Of a stretch of 64,000 nt of DNA, positions 17,465 to 26,118 are shown piece by piece (within the stretch, counting starts at the first letter, position 1; every line of letters begins with the position of its first letter). The DNA is taken from positions 62,001 to 126,000 of the forward strand of contig CAWEYR010000019.1 in the NCBI GenBank assembly GCA_963813345.1. Reading direction: 5' to 3'. The notes beneath the pieces were generated by a model. It worked only from the letters and a program-made list of their open reading frames with translations, searched no databases and was not told the DNA's origin. The translations under genes and the position numbers were made by a program. Origin of the DNA: CAWDDA01 sp963813345 (GTDB lineage Bacteria; Acidobacteriota; Blastocatellia; RBC074).

Positions 17465-18340
17465 TCAATACGACCCCGAAGGCGCTTTGGCAGTGGTAGC
17501 AGAACCACGTGACTCCTGGACGATCTTGACACCTGCACTCGCTCCGACTCGCGTCGCACCCGCCGCGATCATCTCGCGCATCGAGCTCAGGTCCTTGACA
17601 CCGCCCGCCGCCTTGACACCCATTTCTGATCCAACCGCCTGACGCATCAACGCAATGTCGGCGACTGTGGCTCCACCTTTACTGAACCCGGTCGATGTCT
17701 TCACGAAGTCCGCGCCAGCCGCTTTGGCAAGCCGGCACGCGCGCACCTTCTCTTCATCGGAAAGCAGCGCGGTCTCGAGGATGACTTTCACGATGGCGCA
17801 CGACTCATGAGAGACTTCGACCACGTGGCGAATATCGCGCAGCACAGTTTCATCGTCGTTCGATTTGAGCGCGCCGATATTGATCACCATGTCGATTTCT
17901 GTTGCTCCGTCGAATATCGTCCGTCTGGCTTCATAGGCCTTCACATCCGGGAGCGTTGCGCCGAGCGGAAATCCAACGACCGTGCAGACCTTGACTGTTG
18001 ATCCGTAGAGCGCGAAGGCGCAATCCCTGACCCAGGTCGGATTCACGCAGACAGACGCAAAATCAAACCGCTTCGCTTCAGCACAAAGTGTTTCGATCTC
18101 AGCACGCGACGCTTCCGGTTTGAGGAGCGTGTGATCGATGTATTTGGAAACATCACCTGAGCCGGCAGCAGCTTGTCCCGCTGCAAGACCAATACGAGAC
18201 GCTCCCGCCTGTATCGCGCAGGCGATCGAGTGCGGACTGCAGGCGTGACCGTCTTCGACTTCGATCCCGCCATCAGCGCGAAGCCTCGATACGATCAGGT
18301 CAGTGATCTGTTCAATGAGAGCGTCTCTTTCCAGATTCAT
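17465..18340 (-). CDS. deoC: Deoxyribose-phosphate aldolase
   Basis: About 291 residues from the ATG at 18338-18340. Positions ~60-280 are the class I aldolase barrel: YIDHTLLKPEASRAEIETLC, VCVNPTWVRDC, VKVCTVVGFPLG, MVINIGALK, the Schiff-base lysine in FVKTSTGFSKGGAT and KAAGGVKD near the end. The ~60-residue N-terminal extension (LERDALIEQITDLIVSRLRA) is common in long DeoC forms. It cleaves 2-deoxyribose-5-phosphate to acetaldehyde and glyceraldehyde-3-phosphate. Its ATG shares one base with the stop of the upstream fur-family gene (TAATG), so the two are translationally coupled. Confidence 0.95.
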   Translation of the reverse strand: MNLERDALIEQITDLIVSRLRADGGIEVEDGHACSPHSIACAIQAGASRIGLAAGQAAAGSGDVSKYIDHTLLKPEASRAEIETLCAEAKRFDFASVCVNPTWVRDCAFALYGSTVKVCTVVGFPLGATLPDVKAYEARRTIFDGATEIDMVINIGALKSNDDETVLRDIRHVVEVSHESCAIVKVILETALLSDEEKVRACRLAKAAGADFVKTSTGFSKGGATVADIALMRQAVGSEMGVKAAGGVKDLSSMREMIAAGATRVGASAGVKIVQESRGSATTAKAPSGSY

Positions 18341-18789
18341 TACCCGGCCGCCACCCGTCGTTTGACCTGACATTCAAAGCAGATGCCGAAGATCCGCAAA
18401 GAGTGGTTGGTTGGCTGAAACTGATATTGACGCGCAATCTCGTCCTGCTTGTTTTCAATCACTTCGCTGTAAAACTCGATCAACGCGCCGCATTCGGTGC
18501 AGATAAGATGGTCGTGATGCTGATGATTGTAGAGATGCTCGTAGCGAGTCCTTCCATCGCCAAGCCTCTCTTCGCGCGCCAGCCCGCATTCAGCAAGAAG
18601 CTTGAGAGTTCTGTAGACTGTCGTCGCGCCGACATGCGGGTCTTTGGCCTTGATGATCTGATAGAGTTCTTCAGCGCTTGAATGACCTTCAGTCTCAAGG
18701 AAGACATCAAGGATAAGCTCCCGTTGTGCAGTCCTTTTAAAACCGGACCGCTTCAGGTGCTCGAAGAAAATGTCCTTCTCCTTTGACAT
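18340..18789 (-). CDS. Fur-family metal-dependent transcriptional regulator
   Basis: 149 residues. A winged helix at residues 10-85 (FKRTAQRELILDVFLETEGH; GATTVYRTLKLLAECGL) is followed by the metal and dimer domain with HQHHDHLICTECG and a C-terminal CFEC, giving the two CxxC structural zinc pairs. It could be Fur, Zur or PerR; the sequence does not decide. It is unusual that it is coupled to deoC. The repressor would bind AT-rich palindromes; I could not identify one with confidence upstream. Confidence 0.93.
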   Translation of the reverse strand: MSKEKDIFFEHLKRSGFKRTAQRELILDVFLETEGHSSAEELYQIIKAKDPHVGATTVYRTLKLLAECGLAREERLGDGRTRYEHLYNHQHHDHLICTECGALIEFYSEVIENKQDEIARQYQFQPTNHSLRIFGICFECQVKRRVAAG

Positions 18790-18829
18790 CGCGGCGACTC
18801 CGATGGCTTTGCAATCATTCTAGCACAAG

Positions 18830-18904
18830 GTATGGAGTTCAAGCTTCAGCTTGCTGGTTTGTAGTTCGATTGCTAAGAGCAAGCTGAAGCTTGAACTCCA
18901 TACC
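18830..18904 (+). repeat. Hairpin repeat, AAGCTTCAGCTTG variant
   Basis: Arms GTATGGAGTTCAAGCTTCAG (continuing CTTGCT) and AGCAAGCTGAAGCTTGAACT (continuing CCATAC) pair perfectly; the loop is about 22 bases. It lies upstream of the fur-family gene and about 270 bases upstream of dnaA. The T-to-C change in the core is compensated on the other arm, evidence that the stem is maintained. Confidence 0.9.
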
Positions 18905-19170
18905 AAATCTTTTTCAATGATTGGGTCAACAATGCTTCGTTCTCTTGCATCGTTCGATGTGGTGTGAAAGAATGCGCTCCACTGTTTAGCAGGCAGCCAC
19001 CTTCTGCTAAGTTATTGAACATAGGATATTTGCATTGCAGGTCGACTTATCCCCCGACGGATCGGCGATTCGACGAAAATAGGCGTCTGCGTTAGCATAA
19101 TTCAAGGACAGGCTACGTTCCGCTCCGGCCTTTCGGAGGCGCGGGCTCACCACCCGCAAAGTGGAAAATC

Positions 19171-20628
19171 ATGAGCGATACGTCTCAGTGGGGTGCACTC
19201 CTCACAGGAATCAAGTCTCGAATAAATCAGGAGAGTTTCAACACCTGGTTCAGGCCAATCACGTTTCTCGGCCAGGAGGAAAACCGAATCAGGCTGGGTA
19301 TTCCAGATACCGTTTTCAAGGACTGGATATCGACCAACTACAAGGACCTCCTGGACGAAGTCAAAGCAGAGAACAAACTGCAAGAGTGCGAGTTCCTGTT
19401 CGAAGTTGTCACCGACACCAACGTTCCGCCCTCTTCAGACGAAAGGGAAGAAGCAGAAGACGCGGCTGGCAATGCACAAACTTTTGCCGAGACCAGGGCA
19501 GTCTCAGGCAGTCGTTCGAACGGAGCAGCTGCCGCAGCCAGGGCCGCAACTATCCCGATCGAAAATGACCCCGACGCCACGCGTGCTGCCGCACGCGAGA
19601 GCGCATTCACCGACCTTCCTTTAAACAAGCGATACACGTTCGATACTTTTGTGGTCGGCTCATGCAATCAATTCGCGCACGCCGCAGCCGTCGCTGTCGC
19701 AGACTCCCTCGGAAGGGCTTACAACCCACTCTACATTTATGGCGGCGTTGGTCTGGGTAAAACACACCTGATGTGTGCAATTGGTCAGAGGGTCAGACAA
19801 CAAAACCGCCACGCCAGGCTGAGCTACATTTCTGCGGAAACGTTCATGAACGAGCTTATCAACGCAATCCGCTACGAAAAGACAATCAACTTTCGCGAAA
19901 TGTATCGATCGATTGACGTGCTGCTGATCGACGATATCCAGTTTCTTGCAGGCAAGGAGCGTACTCAGGAAGAGTTCTTTCACACCTTCAATGCCCTTTA
20001 CGACGGTGAGAAGCAGATCATAATCTCGTCCGATTGTCCTCCACGTGAGATACCAACGCTCGAGGAAAGACTGCATTCGCGATTTGAATGGGGTCTCATA
20101 GCCGACATACAGCCTCCTGATCTGGAAACCAAAGTTGCGATTCTGCGAAGGAAAGCCGAGACCGAGCAGATCGACCTTCCGGACAATGTCGCACTCTTCA
20201 TAGCAAGCAAGATCAAGTCGAATATTCGGGAACTCGAGGGATCGCTCGTGCGTCTGACTGCACTCTCGTCGCTTCGCGGCGAACAGATCAACCTCGCGCT
20301 CGCCCAGGAAGCAATCAAGAACATCATCGAAGATGAAGAGCGCTCGATCACGATTGAGCTGATTCAAAAGGTCGTAGCGGAGTTTTATAATTTGCGGGTT
20401 GCGGATTTGAAGTCAAAATCCAATACCCGGGCCATCGCAGTGCCACGCCAGATTGCAATGCATCTTTGTAAGATATTGACCAAAGCGAGCTTACCCGAAA
20501 TTGGCAGGGCTTTCGGTGGAAAGCATCATACAACCGTGCTGCATAGCATCAACAAAATCAATGGTTTATATGAGCAGAAGGGCGATATCCACAGGGTTGT
20601 CAACAGCCTAATTGCTAACTGCAAATAG
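19171..20628 (+). CDS. dnaA: Chromosomal replication initiator DnaA
   Basis: 485 residues. Domain I (about 1-85) has SFNTWFRPITFLGQEENRIR; an acidic, alanine-rich linker spans about 90-155. Domain III is AAA+ with Walker A YGGVGLGKTHL, Walker B VLLIDDIQFLAGKE and a sensor-2 region IKSNIRELEGSLVRL. Domain IV (about 380-485) binds DNA through the helix-turn-helix and the signature GKHHTTVLHSINKI. The ATG follows GTGGAAA. It opens and loads the origin. dnaN lies 280 bases downstream with a DnaA-box cluster between them. The dnaA gene is intact and of normal length. Confidence 0.98.
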   Translation: MSDTSQWGALLTGIKSRINQESFNTWFRPITFLGQEENRIRLGIPDTVFKDWISTNYKDLLDEVKAENKLQECEFLFEVVTDTNVPPSSDEREEAEDAAGNAQTFAETRAVSGSRSNGAAAAARAATIPIENDPDATRAAARESAFTDLPLNKRYTFDTFVVGSCNQFAHAAAVAVADSLGRAYNPLYIYGGVGLGKTHLMCAIGQRVRQQNRHARLSYISAETFMNELINAIRYEKTINFREMYRSIDVLLIDDIQFLAGKERTQEEFFHTFNALYDGEKQIIISSDCPPREIPTLEERLHSRFEWGLIADIQPPDLETKVAILRRKAETEQIDLPDNVALFIASKIKSNIRELEGSLVRLTALSSLRGEQINLALAQEAIKNIIEDEERSITIELIQKVVAEFYNLRVADLKSKSNTRAIAVPRQIAMHLCKILTKASLPEIGRAFGGKHHTTVLHSINKINGLYEQKGDIHRVVNSLIANCK

Positions 20629-20908
20629 TTTAGACCACTTTTCCACACCCACTCGCGAGACGGGCGGTGGATCTCTGTTAATATCTGTGAATAACTTCAA
20701 AAGGTCGCAGAATTTCCCACAGGCGGGCTCGCAACCTGGCACTATTCCACAGCGTTTTCCACAGGCTTTTGTGGCAACTAGCTTTTTGAATGCAACAGTT
20801 ACAATAAGATATTCACTTTTCGACAGCAACTACTAATACTACTGGATTTAGTACCAGTATTTTAGGCATTTAGTAGAAGAAAATAGTGGTACTAGGGAGC
20901 AAGTCATA
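20629..20908 (+). other. Probable chromosomal origin (oriC): DnaA-box cluster between dnaA and dnaN
   Basis: Within 280 bases there are several 9-mers close to TTATNCACA: TTTTCCACA at 20639, TGTGAATAA (TTATTCACA on the minus strand) at 20686, TTTCCCACA at 20713, TATTCCACA at 20743 and TTTTCCACA at 20755, the last two 12 bases apart. An AT-rich tract with ACT/AGT triplets (20828-20890, TACTAATACTACT and TAGTAGAAGAAAATAGT) follows, next to dnaN. This fits an unwinding element beside the box array. Known biology: dnaA-dnaN intergenic origins are common. GC skew could not be computed. Confidence 0.75.
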
Positions 20909-22012
20909 ATGAAGTTTTCGATTGGCAAGTCGGCCTTCCTGAAAGAACTCGGCTTCGTACAAGGCGTAGTGGATCGGAAGAATACGATCCCTATACTTTC
21001 AAATCTTGTTGTCGATGCACGCGATGGCGAGGTTCGATTCAAAGCGACAGACCTCGACATCACCGTCGCAACGGCCTGCGCAGCCAATGTACAGGAAGAA
21101 GGGGCAGCGTGCCTTCCTGCGAAGAAGCTCTTCGAGATTGTCCGATCTCTTCCGGACGCAGAGGTGGAAGTACAGGCAGGGTCCGGAGACCCTGTTCGTA
21201 TCGCATGCGGGCGGTCGCGATTCAAAATGCCATCTACTGCAAGGGAGAATTTCCCAGATACTCCCGATTACACGGGTGAGGCGACCCAGCTTCCATCTGA
21301 GACTCTGCGTACCTTTATTAATCGCACACAGTTCGCAATCACGAACGAAGAATCACGCTATGCCCTCAATGGATCGAAATTTGAACTCTCGGAAAAGGGC
21401 ATACGAATGGTTGCGACTGACGGGCACCGGTTGGCATTTATCGAATCGACGTCACCACTCGCCACAAGCCGAAAAGTCGACGTAATAATCCCGAAAAAAT
21501 CGCTCAATGAATTGGCCAAGCTGAGTACCGAAGGCGAGGATTCGGTCGAGTTCGGAAACGATGAAAATCACCTGTTCTTCTCGGTTGGAAAACGCAAGCT
21601 GTCGACCAGGGTCGTCAGCGGGCAGTTTCCGAACTACGAGATGGTGCTCCCGAAGGAGAATGAAAACAGGCTGGTGGTCAGTTGCGCCGAGGTAGCGGGT
21701 GCGATACGACGCGTCGCATTGATGGCAGATGAGCGCTCACACCTCATCAGATTTGACATAAAGCCCGGCCAGATGCACGTCAGTTCACAGGCTGCCGATG
21801 TTGGAGAAGCAGGTGAAGACCTGGAGGTCGAGTACACGGGACCGCCGATCAATGCTGGATTCAATGCACAGTACTTGAATGATTTCTTCAGTGTCATCCA
21901 GGACGGCACTGTCGCCTTCGAATTCAAGGATGGCAATTCCCAGGCCCAGATTCGCCCCGTAGTCGACGGCGGTTACGATTTCAGATACGTCGTCATGCCG
22001 ATGAGACTGTAG
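20909..22012 (+). CDS. dnaN: DNA polymerase III beta sliding clamp
   Basis: 367 residues with the three-domain clamp fold: domain 1 KFSIGKSAFLKELGFVQGVV and TIPILSNLVVDARDGEVRF; domain 2 with MVATDGHRLAFIES; domain 3 ending YDFRYVVMPMRL, the usual VMPMRL-type C-terminus that contributes to the protein-binding pocket. Normal length. It tethers polymerase to DNA. No recF or gyrB follows on the plus strand, unlike the classical dnaA-dnaN-recF order. Confidence 0.97.
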   Translation: MKFSIGKSAFLKELGFVQGVVDRKNTIPILSNLVVDARDGEVRFKATDLDITVATACAANVQEEGAACLPAKKLFEIVRSLPDAEVEVQAGSGDPVRIACGRSRFKMPSTARENFPDTPDYTGEATQLPSETLRTFINRTQFAITNEESRYALNGSKFELSEKGIRMVATDGHRLAFIESTSPLATSRKVDVIIPKKSLNELAKLSTEGEDSVEFGNDENHLFFSVGKRKLSTRVVSGQFPNYEMVLPKENENRLVVSCAEVAGAIRRVALMADERSHLIRFDIKPGQMHVSSQAADVGEAGEDLEVEYTGPPINAGFNAQYLNDFFSVIQDGTVAFEFKDGNSQAQIRPVVDGGYDFRYVVMPMRL

Positions 22013-22019
22013 GAAGAAG

Positions 22020-22153
22020 TGACAGTGGTCAGTGGCCAGTGGTCAGTGTAAAGAGTTCAAGCTTTAGCTTGCTGTCAACTAGCTAGAGTGCAAAGAGCAA
22101 GCTAAAGCTTGAACTCCATACACTGACCACCGGCCACTGACCACTGGTCACTT
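22020..22153 (+). repeat. Large hairpin repeat, AAGCTTTAGCTTG family
   Basis: GTGGTCAGTGGCCAGTGGTC followed by GAGTTCAAGCTTTAGCTTGC pairs with GCAAGCTAAAGCTTGAACTC and then GACCACCGGCCACTGACCAC. The loop is about 25 bases. It lies immediately after dnaN. The following stretch to 22290 is not coding; it has a weak CCGTAC/GTACGG stem at 22195-22222 and nothing else I can name. Confidence 0.9.
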
Positions 22154-22290
22154 TCTTCCTTAAATGTAATTAATTAGTTGCAGGGGAACAAAGTCCGTAC
22201 GAAAACGTTCTAAATAGTACGGGTGAACCTCCTGATAGTGGCGATCGTGGCGAGTCTGGGGTGGGTTCTTAGCTGCGATCGCCCTCTTTT

Positions 22291-24069
22291 TCAAGCATCC
22301 CCTTTACCAAGCATTTTTGATCCGGCCTCGCCAGCTTCCAGAAGGTAGTCGTCCAGATTGAGTCTGATAGTACCGCCAGCATCGCTGAAGATGTTCTCCA
22401 TACCGAGTTTACGCCGCTTGTACCGCCGCCAGTAGAAGATCGTCCAGCCGGTGAAGACGCCCAGAATGATCGCGCTCAACAGAAGAAGGCCAATCCCGTA
22501 GAAAGTTCGCAGGAGCACGACAGCGGTTTCCGCTGCTTCCTCAAGTGCGGCTGGGTCTGTTGGACGAAACTCCAGCGGAATCGATGTGAACCTTCCACCT
22601 TCCCAGTAAACCTTTACCGTGTACTTAACCTGGTCGACAAGAGCATTGCCTCGTCCAGCGTCGGTAACCCCTGTGGCGACGACTACATAGTTTCCAACCC
22701 TCTTTACGATCCGCTTCGCTTTCTCCGCGTCCGAGAGCGCATTGTGTTGATCGAGTACAGCCTGGAAGCCGGCGGTCGCTGATTGCGGCGTGTGGTACTC
22801 GATGATCGCGAGCTTCATCCGGCCACCACCTTCTCCGGTTCCGTAGTCTGCCACTGCGATCTCTACACCACCTGAAAAGTCGATAACTCCGCTCAGCCGT
22901 GACATTCCGTCCAGTCGACCGAGTGCAACCGGACCAATAATGTATTTATCGCTGCCGGCGATCTTCGATTCCTGTGGCAGGTGCGCCATGATCGGCGAGA
23001 TTCGATCAATCCGGGCGCTAGCATAAACCGCCGCAAATGCCTTCTCAGTCTCGTCCAGGGCCTGTCCGTGGCTGTTCTCCTGCCGGAGGGTGACAAGGTA
23101 TCGGCCTGCCGTAAACGCGCGCTGTTTCGCACCCAGTATCTCTTTCCGAAAACGAAGGTAACCGTAAGAACCGGTAGGATAAGCGAATTCGAACGCTTCC
23201 ACGGTGACGTGGGAGACGCCATCGAAATAGCGTCTGGAAGAGAATCCTGTAAGTCCGTATTCAGCCAGAACATTGCCATCCGGCATTCCGGCCAGTTGCT
23301 CTCGATTCACCGTTCTGGCCGCTCCTAAAGCCTTCCATCGAGTTCCTTCAACCGTATCAGGAAGTTGTATTTCGACGCGGGGCTCGGAGCCCGCACCCGG
23401 TTGGAGTGCCGCAGCCTGACCTGTCGCTTCAACTGGAGTCGATGCAAGCAGGATCGGGAGCGCGAGCAAATAAAACACGAGTAACGGTGAAATGCGGTGC
23501 ATCTGGGTAAGTATCAAATCAGCAAGCCTACGGGGGTTTCGAAGGTTCCTCAAAGCTATTCTACGCTGCAAAGTAGCACTGTCAACCAGCACATCTCCGA
23601 CACCGAAGAGCCTTTGAACAAGTGATGAGTGCGTCGTCACGTTAAGAATGCTGCGCAACGGAACATCGTCAGACGTCTTCGAAAACATCCCCGATTCGTA
23701 CCCGAGACGAGACGTCGTCAATACAATTTCGACTCGACGACGCTGGATTTCCCGGATGAGAGGAATGATGAAGAAAGCTCCGCTAATCAGCAGTACAAGT
23801 CCGAATTTACCGCCAGTGTAACCAACCAGCGCCGCAGCAATTAGAGACAGTAACGCAACTCGCACGCACGAAATCGCGACCCGATATGAAGACGGCCCTG
23901 TCTGATAGATGATTCTCTCGCCCGGCGCCGGGAAAGCGTGTTCGATTCGCGCGCCGCAGTTGTCACAAAATGCGTCGTCGCCAATGACATCTGCCCCGCA
24001 ATATTCGCAGACGTGATCAATTTCGGCAGAAGAATTGATCATTGATGATTGATCATCTTTTCTCGACAC
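22291..24069 (-). CDS. Zinc-ribbon / PH-like / large unknown domain membrane protein
   Basis: 592 residues from GTG 24069; ATG 24042 is an alternative without a visible ribosome site. Order: zinc ribbon (about 20-40, CEYCGADVIGDDAFCDNCG), two membrane helices (about 65-105), a bacterial PH-like domain (about 112-185, IVLTTSRLGYESGMFSKTSD), a further helix and cleavage-like region (about 195-215), then about 250 residues outside the membrane resembling acidobacterial DUF6599-type domains (VEAFEFAYPTGSYGYLRFRK). A helix (about 525-550) and a short cytoplasmic tail end it. It looks like a fusion of a zinc-ribbon/PH membrane protein with a secreted domain. Function unknown. Confidence 0.8.
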   Translation of the reverse strand: MSRKDDQSSMINSSAEIDHVCEYCGADVIGDDAFCDNCGARIEHAFPAPGERIIYQTGPSSYRVAISCVRVALLSLIAAALVGYTGGKFGLVLLISGAFFIIPLIREIQRRRVEIVLTTSRLGYESGMFSKTSDDVPLRSILNVTTHSSLVQRLFGVGDVLVDSATLQRRIALRNLRNPRRLADLILTQMHRISPLLVFYLLALPILLASTPVEATGQAAALQPGAGSEPRVEIQLPDTVEGTRWKALGAARTVNREQLAGMPDGNVLAEYGLTGFSSRRYFDGVSHVTVEAFEFAYPTGSYGYLRFRKEILGAKQRAFTAGRYLVTLRQENSHGQALDETEKAFAAVYASARIDRISPIMAHLPQESKIAGSDKYIIGPVALGRLDGMSRLSGVIDFSGGVEIAVADYGTGEGGGRMKLAIIEYHTPQSATAGFQAVLDQHNALSDAEKAKRIVKRVGNYVVVATGVTDAGRGNALVDQVKYTVKVYWEGGRFTSIPLEFRPTDPAALEEAAETAVVLLRTFYGIGLLLLSAIILGVFTGWTIFYWRRYKRRKLGMENIFSDAGGTIRLNLDDYLLEAGEAGSKMLGKGDA

Positions 24070-24862
24070 TCTCCAGAAAACTTCTCACGGCGCGATTGAA
24101 CTCTGCGGGTGCCTCAACGTTCGACAGATGGCCGGCCGAGCCAATCATCTCGAGCGCGGCGCTATCGATTCCCGCTGCCAATTGTTTCGATTCGCCCGGA
24201 GGTGTGAGCTCGTCTTCGCTTCCAACAATCACCAGCGTCGGACATTTGATAGATGAAAGAAGCGGGAGCGAGTCCGGACGGGCTGACATTCCTTCGAGCG
24301 CGCGAGCAATGGCTTCGGGATTCGTCGGCTCGATCATCGATCGCACCCGCGTGGCAATTGCTGGTCGTGTCTCGAGACTTGTTTTGCCAAGAAGCTTCGG
24401 GAGAATGTCTTCGACAATGGCTGCTGCTCCCTTTTCGCGCGCCTTGGCTGCCATCTTTGTTCTGTTGGCGCGTGCCTCATCGGTATCCGAGCCAGCCCTC
24501 GTATCGGCGAGGATCAAGGACGAAGCACGTTCAGGATGATTGCGCATAAACGCCAGGGTCGCGTAGCCGCCCATCGAAAGCCCGCAGATCGCAGCCTTGT
24601 CTATTTTCAGTGAATCAAGCAGCCCGTTCAAATCATCGGCAAAAACTTCCATACGTGATTCGCGTGTTCCGAGAGAACTCCCACCGAAGCCTCTCCAGTC
24701 GAACGTGACGACTCGATGATCACGCGCGAATTCAGCCAGTTGGTCATCCCACATCGACTGGTTAAGCGGAAATGCGTGAAGGAAGATAATTGGAGCGCCA
24801 TTGCCCGTATCGCGATATGACAATTGCACGTCTCCAACTGTTACTGTTCGGGAATCTGTCAT
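24053..24862 (-). CDS. Alpha/beta-fold hydrolase
   Basis: 269 residues with the alpha/beta hydrolase core: oxyanion strand IIFLHAFPLNQSMW, nucleophile elbow CGLSMGGYA (Ser about residue 95), acid in IVGSEDELTPPGES and catalytic His in GSAGHLSNVEAPAEF. It resembles the 3-oxoadipate enol-lactonase/esterase group. Without pathway genes nearby no substrate can be named. It overlaps the alkaline-phosphatase-fold gene upstream by four bases (ATGA-type) and its end overlaps the start of the zinc-ribbon gene, so these minus-strand genes form one transcript. Confidence 0.9.
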   Translation of the reverse strand: MTDSRTVTVGDVQLSYRDTGNGAPIIFLHAFPLNQSMWDDQLAEFARDHRVVTFDWRGFGGSSLGTRESRMEVFADDLNGLLDSLKIDKAAICGLSMGGYATLAFMRNHPERASSLILADTRAGSDTDEARANRTKMAAKAREKGAAAIVEDILPKLLGKTSLETRPAIATRVRSMIEPTNPEAIARALEGMSARPDSLPLLSSIKCPTLVIVGSEDELTPPGESKQLAAGIDSAALEMIGSAGHLSNVEAPAEFNRAVRSFLESVEKR

Positions 24863-26116
24863 TGGATCAGCACCTCGTTAAGAACTCTGCCACGAGCAGT
24901 TTTCAGTTCCAGACCGAGCAATCTTGCGACTGTCGGCGCAATATCCACTAGTCTCGCATACTCGAGCCGTACTCCAGGTTTGATTCCTGTTCCCCAGGCA
25001 ATGAGTACACCACGCAGACTCGAGCGCGAAGGGACATGGCCAGCCCCTCCTTTGACTCGGGCATCATTTCGCGTATCTCCGGCGGCCTTTTCAGAGATCG
25101 TGTAAAGAGGTGATGCGTCGATATAGAAGGCGATTCCCGGATCGGCGCCGAGTCTTGCCGCGGTCTTCTTGTCGATCAGACGTCCAACCGGACTTTCAGA
25201 TTTCTTGTGTTCTTCCTGGAATACTTTCTCAATCTCCGCTATCAGCTTCTCGTCAGCAGGGTCTTTGACGCGCACGCCAGCGCTCCCGCCAAAGCTCTGG
25301 CAGACGGCTCGCCAGGCGGCGATCGTCCCTTCACTGGTTGCGCTCAGAAACTTCTTCTTTGCAAGAATCACATTAGGTCTGAACTCGTGTTCAATCCTTT
25401 CTCGACCGGAATCGGTCAGGATCAATACAGTAGCCTTGTCTTTGGCTGCCGCCAGTATAGGTGCGAGCTTGCGGTCGATCTCTTCGAGCGCTGCGATCGC
25501 CTCACGCGAGTCGGGCCCGTAACGAGTCTCGGCCGCATCCAGTTCGCGAAATGTGTGAAGCTCTATCGCTGTCCCGGCGTCAGATGCCGAAGCACTCTCA
25601 CCTAAGAATGGAAATCCGCGCGATTGGATGCTGATCCCGGCGCGAGCGGCGCTTTCAAGAATAGTCCCCGACTTGATATCGGTGAGCTTCCATTCTTCGC
25701 TCTGAACCGTCGAGCCACTCACGTCGTCAAAAGGGTGATCGGAGAATATGCCGTGATCGGCGGGAAGCATACCGGTCAGAATCGTGGCGTGAGCCGGAGA
25801 GATAAGTGAAGGATAGACTCCTTCGAGCATTGCCGCTGCTGCTCCCTCCTCCCTCGCGCGAGCAAGATTCGGAATGCTCGCGGATTTCTCGATTGCATCG
25901 CCGAGGAAATCTGCGCCGAGCCCGAGAATAGATACCAGGACTACACGCGCAGTGAGAGCCGGTTGCATCCCAACTGCCGGCCTCGCCTTCTTCTCAACCT
26001 GACCGGCGCGCGGTGGTTGTTTTTCCTGCTGCGGCTGAGGCGGCTGCTGTTGCTGCCAACAGCGGAGCGGCGAGCATTACTGCGCTCAGGGTTAACTGCA
26101 AGTACCACCTGAGCAT
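24859..26116 (-). CDS. Secreted alkaline-phosphatase-superfamily protein (phosphodiesterase/nucleotide pyrophosphatase type; frameshifted near start)
   Basis: The main frame (369 residues from 25968) has the fold of type I phosphodiesterases: VVLVSILGLGADFL, IPNLARAREEGAAAAMLEGV, PSLISPAHATILTGMLPADH with the nucleophile Thr/Ser loop, and a C-terminal VDIAPTVARLLGLEL. Upstream, an ATG at 26114-26116 opens a signal peptide (MLRWYLQLTLSAVMLAAPLL) in another frame. A single extra base around 26045-26060 would join it to QQQPPQPQQEKQPPRAG and then the main frame. The gene therefore probably starts at 26116, directly after pdxJ. A divergence is that the usual DG-type first metal site appears as GLGAD. 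Confidence 0.78.
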
Positions 26117-26118
26117 AA

